NCBI GenBank assembly: GCA_035524095.1
Contig: DATKPK010000175.1
Coordinates: 1 to 49,514 of the forward strand
Origin: DATJUF01 sp035524095
GTDB taxonomy: Bacteria > Desulfobacterota > Binatia > Binatales > Binataceae
Direction of reading: 5' to 3'
DNA length: 49,514 nt
Of this stretch, positions 26,023-35,394 are shown piece by piece; within the stretch, counting starts at the first letter, position 1, and every line of letters starts with the position of its first letter. Under the pieces are notes generated by a model. It was given only the letters and a program-made list of their open reading frames with translations. It ran no database searches and was not told the origin of the DNA. Both the position numbers and the translations under genes were made by a program.

Positions 26023-27213
26023 CTACCTGGTGATAGCTTCACGCTTGAGCGTAGCGATTTCTGCCTCTGAATAACCGAGTGACTTAAGAACCTCATCGGT
26101 ATGCTCGCCGAGCAGTGGCGGCATCAGGCGTTTAAGCGAACGCTCACCGTTAAGCCGCACCGGAATATCGACAAAGCGCATCTCAGGGATGCGGAAGTCA
26201 GCAGGTGCGGGCGGCAACATTCCCAGCGCGTTCACTTGTTCATCGACGAACACCTTATCGAGCGTATTGATTACGCTGACCGGAACGTTCGCTTCGCGCA
26301 GCATTCGTACAAGTTCCACGGAATCGTGCAGGCGCGTCGCACGCTCAAGGATTTCGTGCAACTCGCCGCGGCGTGGAACGCGTTCATTGTTGGTCACAAA
26401 TCGCGGATCCCTGGGCAGATCCGGCAAGCCGAGCACGCTGCACAGTTTCGCGAACAAGCGGTCATTGCCGGCGGCTATAAGGACCCAGCTATCGGCCGTT
26501 TGAAATGCCTCGTAGGGCGCGGCAGCGGGCGAAGCCGACCCACCGGGGCCAGGGACGACGCCGGTAGCCATGTACGCGGTCATCATCAGCGCGGTCCAGG
26601 TTACCCCGGTCTCAAGCAGGCTGACCGTGACACGCGCACCTTTACCGGTCTGCCCTCGCTCGATCACGGCGGCAAGAATGCCACTGAAGGTCCAAATACC
26701 GGAGCCCGCGTCAATTATCGGCACGACCACACGAGCGGGCGGCGATCCCGGGTGCCCGTTCATACTGATGACACCAGAGTACGCTTGACCCAATGGATCA
26801 TAGCCGGGCAGTTGGCTCATCGGACCGTCATCGCCGAAGCCACTGATCGAAGCGTAGATCATGCGCGGATTATCGTCCTTCAGATCGTCGTAGCCGAGGC
26901 CACGAGCTTCGGCGCTGCCGGGTTTCATCGAATGCACAAGGATATCGGCGCGGCGCGCAAGCCTGCGCACGATCTCCTGTCCGCGCGGATCGTCAAGGTC
27001 AGCGCAGATGCTTCTTTTGTTGCGATTGCACGACAGATGGACCGCCGACTCTCCGTTCCACAACGGCGCGAACCGGCGGCCGTCATCACCGCCGTCCGGC
27101 CGTTCAATCTTGATTACGTCGGCGCCGAAGTCACCGAGCAGTTGCGTGCAATACGGGCCGGCCAGATTCTGAGTCAGGTCGGCAACCAGCAGTCCTTCAA
27201 GTGTCCTAGGCAT
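26023..27213 (-). CDS. CaiB/BaiF family (class III) CoA transferase
   Basis: A 396-residue CoA transferase that moves CoA between an acyl-CoA and a carboxylic acid. The N-terminal VADLTQNLAGPYCTQLLGDFGADVIKIERP signature, KRSICADLDDPRG and ISGFGDDGP are typical. The predicted catalytic Asp is D168 in PIIDAGSG, matching D169 of formyl-CoA transferase. The C-terminal segment ends PLLGEHTDEVLKSLGYS. The substrate acid is unknown. GTGGAG lies four bases before ATG. The SMP-30-like gene lies 38 bases upstream in the same direction, suggesting an operon; hpnI is convergent, with 12 bases between the stops. Confidence 0.93.
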   Translation of the reverse strand: MPRTLEGLLVADLTQNLAGPYCTQLLGDFGADVIKIERPDGGDDGRRFAPLWNGESAVHLSCNRNKRSICADLDDPRGQEIVRRLARRADILVHSMKPGSAEARGLGYDDLKDDNPRMIYASISGFGDDGPMSQLPGYDPLGQAYSGVISMNGHPGSPPARVVVPIIDAGSGIWTFSGILAAVIERGQTGKGARVTVSLLETGVTWTALMMTAYMATGVVPGPGGSASPAAAPYEAFQTADSWVLIAAGNDRLFAKLCSVLGLPDLPRDPRFVTNNERVPRRGELHEILERATRLHDSVELVRMLREANVPVSVINTLDKVFVDEQVNALGMLPPAPADFRIPEMRFVDIPVRLNGERSLKRLMPPLLGEHTDEVLKSLGYSEAEIATLKREAITR

Positions 27214-27251
27214 CCGACTCCACTGCTAGCCAAACGCTACACATTACTCGA

Positions 27252-28103
27252 TTAGTTGAAGCGCGCCTTCGGTACGGCAAGACCGGGAATCTCCGAGCGA
27301 GTCCTGAAGATCGAACCCTTCTTCGCCGCCTCGTCAGTATTATCAGACGTCACAATATAGAGTTCCGTCAGGTTAGTGCCGCCAAAGGTCAAGCTGGTAA
27401 CGAAGGTTGCCGGAACCTTGAGACGGAAGTCGATCGTACCGTTGGGCTTGAAACGCACAACTTCACCCGATTTGACCGCCGCAACGAAGAGACCGCCTTC
27501 CGCATCGACGGCGATCCCATCCGGCCAGCCCTCAGGCACTTTGGCGAACACCCGCCGATCTTTCACCGTACGATCAGGTTGAACGTCATAGGCCCACACC
27601 GCCTGTGTGGTCGAATCCGCATGATAGAGCAATTTGCGATCAGGACTGAAGCCGAGACCGTTGGTGACCTGGATGCCTTCCCAGAGCTTCGTGATTTTGC
27701 CGTCCGGGTCGACGCGAAAGAGATTGCCAGGTGTTGGCTTCTGATCACTGAGCGCGTCGAATTCGAGCGAGCCGACATAGATGCTGCCCAGATCGTCAGG
27801 CTGAAGGTCGTTGAGCCCCTTGAGCGGACGGCCTTCCCATTCAACGAACAGGTCACGGCTCTGGTTGGTTTTCTCGTTGAAGTAGATGAGGCCGCGGCCA
27901 CTGCACACTATGCCGCCGCCATGGTTGATCGCGATCCCGCCTACGCCTTTACGCTTGGGAATGACCGTTTCAATCGTACCGTCGGGACTGCGCCGATAGA
28001 CGCCGCCGCGCGGCACGTCGCTGAAATAGAGGCGGTTCTGATCGTCGACGCGAGGGCCTTCGAGCAGACCGTAACCGCTCGCCAGTAATTCTAATTGAGC
28101 CAT
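27252..28103 (-). CDS. SMP-30/gluconolactonase/LRE family protein
   Basis: A 283-residue six-bladed beta-propeller hydrolase of the SMP-30 group, which opens sugar or other lactones using one divalent metal. Expected metal ligands are visible: E15 (LLEGP), N149 (VTNGLGFS) and D196 (WPDGIAVD); N99 (GLND) is also conserved in the group. No signal peptide is present, so it is cytoplasmic. A strong GGAGGA ribosome binding site precedes the ATG. It is the first gene of a two-gene unit with the class III CoA transferase. The lactone substrate is unknown. Confidence 0.9.
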   Translation of the reverse strand: MAQLELLASGYGLLEGPRVDDQNRLYFSDVPRGGVYRRSPDGTIETVIPKRKGVGGIAINHGGGIVCSGRGLIYFNEKTNQSRDLFVEWEGRPLKGLNDLQPDDLGSIYVGSLEFDALSDQKPTPGNLFRVDPDGKITKLWEGIQVTNGLGFSPDRKLLYHADSTTQAVWAYDVQPDRTVKDRRVFAKVPEGWPDGIAVDAEGGLFVAAVKSGEVVRFKPNGTIDFRLKVPATFVTSLTFGGTNLTELYIVTSDNTDEAAKKGSIFRTRSEIPGLAVPKARFN

Positions 28104-28256
28104 GATCCGATTCCTCCACTGGCCGATTTACCACGTTCGGCAGCTGATCGGCCATCGGAGATATAGGCGGAGCCTGAAAGGCCGTGCAAACGCAAGGCTG
28201 CGGACCGTGCGGCCTAGAATCTGAAAACGGGCCGAGCTTTTGTTGACCGGTAAGCA

Positions 28257-31200
28257 TCAGGCAAGCGGGGTGATAGGAGCAGTCTTATGCATGTCTGCGA
28301 TGCGCAAGCGGCGATGGCACAGATAGATCAATACCGGCTGGAGAATTCGCGTGAGCAGCATGATTGCGATCGCGCCGCCAATCACGACAATCGCGAGCGG
28401 ACGCTGAGTCTGCGCGCCGATACGGGTCGACAAAGCCGCGGGAAGCAGGCCCACGCCGTCCACCAACGCCGTCATGATGATCGCGCGGAAGCGGCGATCA
28501 GATCCCATGATGATCGCTTCCTTGAAGGGATGCCCCTGCTCCCATAATTGCCGGATATAGAAGCTCAGCAGGATACCGTCCATCACGGCAATACCGAAGA
28601 TCGAGATGAAGCCGACGGCCGCCGAAACGCTGAATGGAACGCCCGCGATGTAGAGTGCAACGATTCCGCCAAGACACGCGACCGGCACCTGCGCCATAAT
28701 GATCAAGGTGTCGATTACTGAAGTCGTCGCGGCGAAGAGCACGCCGGTAATCAGCAAGAGAGCAATCGGCACCACTATCTCAAGACGGCTGTTGGCTTCG
28801 CGCAGTTCCTTGTATTCGCCGGCCCATTCCAGATGCGTCCCCGGCGGCAGCTTGACGTACTCGGCGACGTGCTTCTGCGCGTCCTCCACGGCAGTCTGGA
28901 AGTCCCGTCCGCGCACAGCGAAACGCAGCGGCACGTAGCGCTGCAGTCCTTCCCGGTAGATGAACGACGCTCCCTCGGTGTTGCGGATGTCTGCGATTTG
29001 CGCGAGCGGGACGTAGCCTCCGCTCGGAATGCTCACGCGGATGTTGCGAATCGCATCAAGGCTCGTGCGGTATTGCTTCTTCCAGCGCACCACCAGGTTG
29101 AAACTGCGATCGCCTTCCAGCACCTGGGTGATGGCTTGGCCGCCGATCGCGGCTTGAATGACCGCGTTCACATCACCCACATTAAGGCCGTAGCGTTCGC
29201 ATTGGGCGCGGTCGGGCGTGATCAACACGTTGGGCTGACCGAGTGAGCGATAGACCGCCAAATCAACGATTCCCGGCACGTTGCTCATCGCGTGCATGAC
29301 GTCGTTGGCGACCCCTTCGTCGATAGCTAGATCGGGGCCGAAGACTTTGACTGAATCGGTGCCCTTAACCCCGGATAGCGCCTCGTCGATATTATCCTCG
29401 ATATTTTGCGAATAGCCGAAACTGACCCCGGGAAATTGGCGGTTCAGCTTGTCGTCTATCTGCTGGACGAGTTCAGGTTTGGTGAGTCCGCGAGGCCATT
29501 CCGACGAAGGCGTGAGCTCGACCGAGAATTCGATATTGAAAAAACCGGTAGTCTCAGTGCCATCGTCGGGACGCCCCAGTTGCGATACCACATTAGTCAC
29601 TTCGGGGAATGAGAGGAAAACCTCGCGCATCCGATTAGTCAGTTTCGCGCCGTGATCGAGCGATATAGTCAATGGCATCGTCGCGCGCGCCCATATATTG
29701 CCTTCTTCCAGCTTGGGCAGGAATTCTCCTCCGAGGCGGGGAAACAGCGAATAGCCGGATAGTGCAATGACAGTGATGACGAACAGCGCGAGCCGCGGCC
29801 AATTCATCACCCGCACGAATAGCCAGTGATAAGCCTCACGGAACGACTCCCACACAATATTGTGGGTTTCGCGGATTTTACTTTGGAGCAGGTACGATGA
29901 GAGCACCGGCGACAGCGTCACTGCGAGAAGAATCGCCATGCCGAGAGCGTATGCGTAGGTGTGCGACATCGGCGAGAAAATCGCACCTTCTACTCCGCGC
30001 ATCGTGAAGAGCGGCAGGAAGGCAATCAAGAAGATCAGCGTCGAGAAGAACATTGGACCGCCAACTTCCTGCGCCGCGCGCAAGATACGTCCCCGCAGGC
30101 GGCTGACCGAGGCGGCCTCGGCTCCGGGTGGGAGTTCAAGGGTCAAATGGCGATGGATGTTCTCCATCACGATGACGGTCGAATCGATGATTATGCCGAA
30201 GTCGATGGCCCCCAGCGAGATCAGGTTTGCTGGTGTTCCGCTCAGATGCATCAGAACGAAAGCGCCGCACAAGGCCAACGGAATATTAATCGCCGCGATA
30301 ATCGCAGTGCGCAGATTACCGAGAAAGAAAATCAGGACGAGGAAAACCAGTCCCATCCCGACCGCAAGATTCTCGAGCACTGTGCGCAGCGTAGTATCGA
30401 CGAGGCTGGTGCGGTCGTAATAGGGAACGATCTTGTAGTTGGCCGGCATCATGCCGGAAGTGTTGAGCTGATCTACCTTCTCTTCGACGCCTTTGACGGT
30501 CGTCAGCGTGTTGCCGTACTTGCGCATCAAGACGATGCCTTCGGTGACCTCGTCCCGATGGTTCATACCGACGATGCCGAGACGCTGAGTGTATCCGACG
30601 CTAACATCCGCGACATTGCCGACCGAAAGCGGCGTACCCTTGTTGGCTGTTATGACAGTCTCTCGAATGTCGTCGAGCGAACCGATCAAGCCGATGCCGC
30701 GAACGTCGAAAGCCTGCTCACCGACGGTCAGATAGTTGCCGCCAGCGTTGGTATTAGCGTTCTGAATCGCGGCGATCAGTTGAGACAACGTAATTCGGTA
30801 GTGTTCTAGTAACTGTGGATCGACGTCGACATGATATTCCTTAGTCAATCCGCCGAAAGTGCTGACGCCTAGCACGCCGGGTACCGAAGATAATTGCCGT
30901 GCAACGACCCAATCGTTGATCTCCTTTTCTGTGATGAGGTTGTGATTCGGACTCTCGATGGTGTAACGGTAGATTTCGCCGATCGGGTTCTCTGGCGAAA
31001 GGCCCGGGATAATACCGGTCGGCAGGGTAACGAACGGAAGAGAATTGATGACCTCTTCGCGATCCCAGTAATAGTCAGTGTCCCAGCCGAAGTAGCAACG
31101 GATATCCGAGAGGCCGAAGAGCGAAATCGAACTCATGCGCTCAAGGCCGCGCGAGGAGCTCAAGCCATATTCGAGCGGCACCGTGACGATCCGTTCTACC

Positions 31201-31379
31201 TCTTCGGCACTAAGCCCATTGGGCAGGGTCAGCACCTCGACGAGCGGCTGGACCGGGTCGGGATAGGCCTCAATATCAATTTGGCTGAAGGCATAAATGC
31301 CGCCAATTAACAGGAGGATCGCGGCGCTTACCACGATCACTCGCTGGCCCAGCGCGAGTCGCATCAACGCGCGTATCAT
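28257..31379 (-). CDS. CzcA/CusA-type heavy-metal efflux RND pump
   Basis: A 1040-residue inner-membrane proton-driven transporter of the HME-RND subfamily that exports metal ions through the adaptor and outer-membrane channel. It starts MIRALMRLALGQR-, has a first membrane helix (VIVVSAAILLLIGG), two large periplasmic domains and twelve expected helices. The TM4 charge-relay signature DFGIIIDSTVIVMEN carries the D, D and E typical of metal pumps. Whether it carries Cu/Ag or Zn/Co/Cd/Ni cannot be read safely. It is the last gene of a leftward three-gene operon, 32 bases after the adaptor. Confidence 0.93.
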   Translation of the reverse strand: MIRALMRLALGQRVIVVSAAILLLIGGIYAFSQIDIEAYPDPVQPLVEVLTLPNGLSAEEVERIVTVPLEYGLSSSRGLERMSSISLFGLSDIRCYFGWDTDYYWDREEVINSLPFVTLPTGIIPGLSPENPIGEIYRYTIESPNHNLITEKEINDWVVARQLSSVPGVLGVSTFGGLTKEYHVDVDPQLLEHYRITLSQLIAAIQNANTNAGGNYLTVGEQAFDVRGIGLIGSLDDIRETVITANKGTPLSVGNVADVSVGYTQRLGIVGMNHRDEVTEGIVLMRKYGNTLTTVKGVEEKVDQLNTSGMMPANYKIVPYYDRTSLVDTTLRTVLENLAVGMGLVFLVLIFFLGNLRTAIIAAINIPLALCGAFVLMHLSGTPANLISLGAIDFGIIIDSTVIVMENIHRHLTLELPPGAEAASVSRLRGRILRAAQEVGGPMFFSTLIFLIAFLPLFTMRGVEGAIFSPMSHTYAYALGMAILLAVTLSPVLSSYLLQSKIRETHNIVWESFREAYHWLFVRVMNWPRLALFVITVIALSGYSLFPRLGGEFLPKLEEGNIWARATMPLTISLDHGAKLTNRMREVFLSFPEVTNVVSQLGRPDDGTETTGFFNIEFSVELTPSSEWPRGLTKPELVQQIDDKLNRQFPGVSFGYSQNIEDNIDEALSGVKGTDSVKVFGPDLAIDEGVANDVMHAMSNVPGIVDLAVYRSLGQPNVLITPDRAQCERYGLNVGDVNAVIQAAIGGQAITQVLEGDRSFNLVVRWKKQYRTSLDAIRNIRVSIPSGGYVPLAQIADIRNTEGASFIYREGLQRYVPLRFAVRGRDFQTAVEDAQKHVAEYVKLPPGTHLEWAGEYKELREANSRLEIVVPIALLLITGVLFAATTSVIDTLIIMAQVPVACLGGIVALYIAGVPFSVSAAVGFISIFGIAVMDGILLSFYIRQLWEQGHPFKEAIIMGSDRRFRAIIMTALVDGVGLLPAALSTRIGAQTQRPLAIVVIGGAIAIMLLTRILQPVLIYLCHRRLRIADMHKTAPITPLA

Positions 31380-31411
31380 CTCAGCTAAACCGTTCTGTCA
31401 GTTCGGCTTGA

Positions 31412-32554
31412 CTAGGAACTCTCGCCGTTGGCTTCATGCCACAGCGCGTTAACTTGAATCGATTCCCCCGCGACGACCCGTTCACCTGCACTCACGCCGG
31501 AAAGAACTCGCACTGGGCCTTCGTCCTTCCATGCGCCGATCTGAACTTTACGACGCTCGTAGCGTCCACCGCCGACGTCAACATAGACGTAGTAATCATT
31601 GGTATCGAAAACCAACGCCTCCATCGGCACCGAAAGCGCTTCGCCGGGCCGGGTGACGATACTCACACGGGCGAGCATCTGCGGTTTCAGCTTTCCGTCG
31701 GTATTTTCCACCTGACAGCGGATTTCCAGTGTGTGCGTATCAGGATTAACGTCGGGACTGATTCGGGAAATGAACCCTTTGAAGGCCAAATCAGGATAGG
31801 CAGTGGTCACAGCCTCGAGCGGCTGGCCGAGGTTGACGCGCGATAGATCATCTTCATAGATACTCGCGACAATCCAAACCTGATCGAGCGTACCGACCGT
31901 GAACAGTTCATCGCCAGGATTAACCGCGGCGCCGCGCACCGCCTTGTTATCGACGATCGTGCCGCCGATCGGCGCACGCATCCACACTGTTGGGGTCGGC
32001 GACCTAATCGCCGCAATATCCGCATCACTCATCCCGAGCAATTCGAGCTTGCGCTTGGCCGCCGCTAGCATCGCGGGACCGAGGTTGAGTCCGCCACCAC
32101 CAAGCCCGGGTGCACTGCTCACCTGAGCTGTGGTCTGCGCTTGCAAATATTCTGCTTCCGCGGTCATGAAGTCGGGGCTGTAAAGCGACAGGATCGGCTC
32201 GCCGCGCCTCACATTGTCCCATTGAGAGACGCGAACGTTATCGATACGGCCTGCCACTCGCGACGAAATCGTCGCGACCCGCTTGTCGTCGAAATCGACG
32301 TGGCCGTTAGTCTCAAGCACGCCGGGTAACTCGATTTGCGTTACTTCGGCCGTGGTCATCCCCGGTATTTGCTCACCCGATAACTGCAACACAGCACCGT
32401 CACCGGATTGACGCACGAGTCGTGGCACCGGTAATGGCGGAGCTACGTCTGCATGGCTGGAGGGATTGCTGTCGCAAGCCGACAGTCCGCAGACGGCGGC
32501 CGCCAACGGTATCAAAAGCCATCTTAGCGCAGACATTCGCTGGCGATGCCGCAT
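31412..32554 (-). CDS. RND efflux periplasmic adaptor subunit (CusB/CzcB-like lipoprotein)
   Basis: A 380-residue membrane fusion protein linking the RND pump to the TolC-like channel. The N-terminus is a lipoprotein signal with lipobox LSAC, Cys27. Barrel-sandwich and hairpin segments are visible: VATISSRVAGRIDNVRVSQWDNVRRGEPIL, a helical stretch about 120-180, then VDNKAVRGAAVNPGDELFTVG. A C-terminal membrane-proximal domain follows. The ATG lies four bases after the TolC-like stop, with GGGGAG as ribosome binding site inside the upstream gene. The second ATG (residue 7) is an alternative start. Confidence 0.92.
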   Translation of the reverse strand: MRHRQRMSALRWLLIPLAAAVCGLSACDSNPSSHADVAPPLPVPRLVRQSGDGAVLQLSGEQIPGMTTAEVTQIELPGVLETNGHVDFDDKRVATISSRVAGRIDNVRVSQWDNVRRGEPILSLYSPDFMTAEAEYLQAQTTAQVSSAPGLGGGGLNLGPAMLAAAKRKLELLGMSDADIAAIRSPTPTVWMRAPIGGTIVDNKAVRGAAVNPGDELFTVGTLDQVWIVASIYEDDLSRVNLGQPLEAVTTAYPDLAFKGFISRISPDVNPDTHTLEIRCQVENTDGKLKPQMLARVSIVTRPGEALSVPMEALVFDTNDYYVYVDVGGGRYERRKVQIGAWKDEGPVRVLSGVSAGERVVAGESIQVNALWHEANGESS

Positions 32555-32557
32555 GGC

Positions 32558-33841
32558 TTAGAACGGCTCCCCGATCGCCTGTTCAAGAGCGACCTTGCCT
32601 GCCAGGAATTGGTTCGCCGCCTGCAGATATGCCGAACGCGCGCTATAAGTGGCAGTGACCGTGTTGGCCAGCATGGTGAAATCGATTTTGCCTGATTGAT
32701 AAGAGGTCAGCGCGACTATGAAGTCCTGCCGTGCCAAAGGAATCAGCGAATCGCGGTAAAGGATCGCAGTCTCGTCGGCGAATCGCGCGGTGCGGTAGAG
32801 CGTCGTCACGGTGGCCGCGGTCTGGCTGCGAATCGAACTGAGATCGTCGCGCGCGGCTTCGAGATCATAGCCAGCCTTCTTGACGTCTTCGTTTTGCTTC
32901 AGCCAGAAAAAGATCGGGACGTTGAAGTTGATCGAGAACCCGTGATCCTGCATCCGGCCATTCTCGGCGGGGGCAGCGCTGGACAGCAGATAGTTATCGA
33001 AGGTGTAGCCGAGCGTATAATCTGGAGCGTATTCAAGCTTCGCCAGCTCCAGGGACGTATCCGTGTTCTTTTGCGCAAGTGCTGCTGCGAGAATCTCCTG
33101 CCGAGCCGCGGCCGCACGATCGATCAATTGATCAAGCGGCGTCTTCAGGGGCGCAAGCTCGATTTTTTGCTCGAGATTCAGTGGTTCATCCGGGGCGCGA
33201 TAGAGCAGTTGGTTGATCGTCGTCTCGTCGTTTTCCTCTGACAGCCTAAGCTGGCGCTGCTGGAGCTGCGCCGTCGCTAAATCAAATTCGGCGCTGATAA
33301 AGTCGGCTTGCGTGACCTGACTTGTAGAATAAGCGACTTGAGTCACTTTCAGCACCTGTTGCAAGCTCGCCACGGTCTCCGCCTGGACCTCTTCCTGAGC
33401 GCGGTCGAGCAGCGCCTGATAGTACGCGGTCTCAACTTGCGCACGGATGTCTCTTATCATCGCCTCGTAGGTGAGACGGGCAACCTCCGCTGAGAGTTTC
33501 GCCCGGTCGGCCTGTAAAAGGCCTTTACCGGGAAATTGAAACGAATCGGTAACGGTCAGGCTGTGTTCTGAGGCCGCGCTGAAACCATTGGTCGGGCTAT
33601 CAATATTATAGTAGCCGAAGATTGGATCAGCCGGCGCGTAGTTCTGCTGGATACTATGAACCGCTGAGAGCCATCTTGCGCGGGCAGCCTTAACTTGAGG
33701 ATTGGCTTCGAGAGCGACTTGAACCAGCTGATCGGCTGTAAGTCCACGCTCCGCTGTTGACGTGGCGACCGCGCGCGAAGTTCCGGCCAAAAGCCAAGCC
33801 ACTACCGCAATTACGACTGCGCTTCTTGCCTTTCTCCACAT
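32558..33841 (-). CDS. TolC-family outer-membrane efflux channel (CzcC/CusC-like)
   Basis: The outer-membrane component of the tripartite metal efflux system. From the ATG at 33841 it has 427 residues with a signal peptide (MWRKARSAVVIAVVAWLLAG, cleaved near AVA-TS). Two outer-membrane efflux protein repeats are visible, each with long amphipathic helices (LVQVALEANPQVKAARARW and DQLIDRAAAARQEILAAALAQKN). GGAG lies eight bases before this ATG; a GTG at 33865 is an alternative start. It is first in the operon, followed by adaptor and pump. Confidence 0.92.
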   Translation of the reverse strand: MWRKARSAVVIAVVAWLLAGTSRAVATSTAERGLTADQLVQVALEANPQVKAARARWLSAVHSIQQNYAPADPIFGYYNIDSPTNGFSAASEHSLTVTDSFQFPGKGLLQADRAKLSAEVARLTYEAMIRDIRAQVETAYYQALLDRAQEEVQAETVASLQQVLKVTQVAYSTSQVTQADFISAEFDLATAQLQQRQLRLSEENDETTINQLLYRAPDEPLNLEQKIELAPLKTPLDQLIDRAAAARQEILAAALAQKNTDTSLELAKLEYAPDYTLGYTFDNYLLSSAAPAENGRMQDHGFSINFNVPIFFWLKQNEDVKKAGYDLEAARDDLSSIRSQTAATVTTLYRTARFADETAILYRDSLIPLARQDFIVALTSYQSGKIDFTMLANTVTATYSARSAYLQAANQFLAGKVALEQAIGEPF

Positions 33842-34400
33842 CACCCACTCCGGCTGCCACGCCACCTTCTTCTGGATACGTTTCTTTTAACGCGAGGCTA
33901 GATTAAGCCTCTGTAAAAGCAGCAAACCTATACTCGCAGCTTTGGTCGAGTCCGTGGAGCATTCTTACATTTGAAAGATTTTTCGCACATCCTTGGGAGA
34001 ACCAGAGCCTGGATGATCATCCGCACCGCCAACTGTTCAACTCACGTGCCAAGTTTAAGCGTTGCGAACATCATGAAGTTATCCCTCCGCCAATGTGATT
34101 CGGACACTGACGACTCTTAGGTGCTCCGCAGAAATCTACAGGGCAAATGGCACAGCACAACCATCCGCCGATAGGCGATTTCGCAAGGTGGAATCGGGGG
34201 AATTATCTTCGAAGCGTCACGGTAATTTGCATCTACGATTCAGCGTCGCAGTAGCACCGTCACAGCCTTTGTTCTGATAGACCGCGATTGTCCCGCGAAA
34301 AACTAGACGGCCTCAGATGTCAATCTTATGCGGGGCAGAATACGGCCTGCATAAGTCTTGCTGCGGGATTTTGCCGTGACGTTTCAGGTGACGGTGCGAA
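33842..34400. promoter_or_regulatory. Long region upstream of the metal efflux operon, with dyads
   Basis: About 560 bases with no supportable gene. GAGGCT-N6-AGCCTC (33894-33911) and the perfect palindrome GGATGATCATCC (34011-34022) lie on the upstream side of the leftward tolC-adaptor-pump operon and could be operators. I found no convincing MerR-type spaced promoter. A 60-codon frame at 34095-34277 has no support. Confidence 0.35.
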
Positions 34401-34423
34401 CAAAAATGCCCGACAGAACGGGC
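34401..34423 (-). terminator. Intrinsic terminator after the cytochrome c gene
   Basis: On the minus strand, GCCCG-TTCTGT-CGGGC is followed by ATTTTTG, a short but typical hairpin plus U-run. It lies 18 bases after the cytochrome stop. An overlapping CTTGAT-N6-ATCAAG repeat (34423-34440) precedes it and might compete with the terminator fold. Confidence 0.75.
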
Positions 34424-34440
34424 TTGATCCCAGAATCAAG

Positions 34441-35178
34441 CTAAGGAGCTTCGGATCTCGGCGTAGTTTCCTCGCCGCCGCCAGTGCCAGTGTCCGTGGA
34501 AGGCGCAGGAGCGGAGGCTTCCTCGCTGCCGTACTTATCCTGCAATTGGCGCAGGTACATCACGACCTGCCAACGCTCATTCGACGACATTGCATCGCCG
34601 TAGGACGGCATCCAGATACCGCCATTGCGGATGTACCCGTAGATATAACCCTCGGGCAGGTTCTTGCTAACGCCGGTCAGCAGGTCGGCTGGCTTATGCG
34701 CTAACAGATGAACGACGGTGCCGTTCCCGCGGCCAATCGAGCCATGGCAAGGCGAGCAGTTCGAGGCGAACAAATTGGCGCCGCGCTGCAGATTATCAGG
34801 CGTCGGCTGCAACGGATTATGCATCTTGACGGTCATGGCTTCGAGCTTCATCGTAGGCGGAGCTTGCTCTTCCGTTCCCGGCAAATCTTTCGGTTGATCG
34901 TAATGGACGTTGTAATGGATACCATCCACTGGCAGCACGCCGTCCGGCATCACGCGAGGTGACACTTCCAAGGGTTGAATTGCCGGACCGCGATACATGT
35001 CGATGCTCCACGGAAACGCATGTGCGGTTGACACTGCGCCCAGAAGGCATCCGGCGGCGACAAACGCCGCCGCAATCGCACTGCCGCTCAGGCGTATGCC
35101 AAAAAGACCCTTGCCATTCAAATTGCCTTCGCGATTCGGGATGATTTTGCGATTCAACTTGTTTTGCCTGCGTATCAT
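34441..35178 (-). CDS. Periplasmic c-type cytochrome, ActE-like
   Basis: A 245-residue monohaem cytochrome c. A signal or anchor segment at about 30-54 (SAIAAAFVAAGCLLGAVSTAHA) precedes FPWSIDMYRGPAIQPLE, which resembles the start of ActE of alternative complex III. The haem motif is CSPCH (141-145), and M190 in IWMPSYG is the likely axial ligand. After the haem domain, a Ser/Thr/Gly/Glu-rich tail of about 30 residues follows. No other act genes or oxidase genes are in the window, so its partner is unknown. The start ATG lacks a clear Shine-Dalgarno. A terminator follows, so it is probably monocistronic. Confidence 0.88.
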   Translation of the reverse strand: MIRRQNKLNRKIIPNREGNLNGKGLFGIRLSGSAIAAAFVAAGCLLGAVSTAHAFPWSIDMYRGPAIQPLEVSPRVMPDGVLPVDGIHYNVHYDQPKDLPGTEEQAPPTMKLEAMTVKMHNPLQPTPDNLQRGANLFASNCSPCHGSIGRGNGTVVHLLAHKPADLLTGVSKNLPEGYIYGYIRNGGIWMPSYGDAMSSNERWQVVMYLRQLQDKYGSEEASAPAPSTDTGTGGGEETTPRSEAP

Positions 35179-35394
35179 CGGTGCTCAGACTCGTTTGGTA
35201 CTTGCAGCTCAGCAGTTGTGCCAGGAGCCCCGGCAAAATGCCGCAAACGCGACACCATAGCGTTTATGCGCGGCCATCGCAAACCCTCATCGCGACCGGC
35301 CAGCGACCGCCAAGTCTCCTTCCGCTAATCTGATGACCCCTGCGATTTTAGCTCTGCTTCTATCGTCACGCCAACGTCAAACATCCCGACCTTC

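Noticed and set aside
26101..27255. A 384-codon open frame antisense to the CoA transferase
   Set aside because: It mirrors the coding frame of a secure gene, is rich in Arg/His/Gln as antisense frames are, and shows no motif.
34095..34277. A 60-codon open frame upstream of the efflux operon
   Set aside because: No Shine-Dalgarno, no resemblance to a known leader peptide or regulator.
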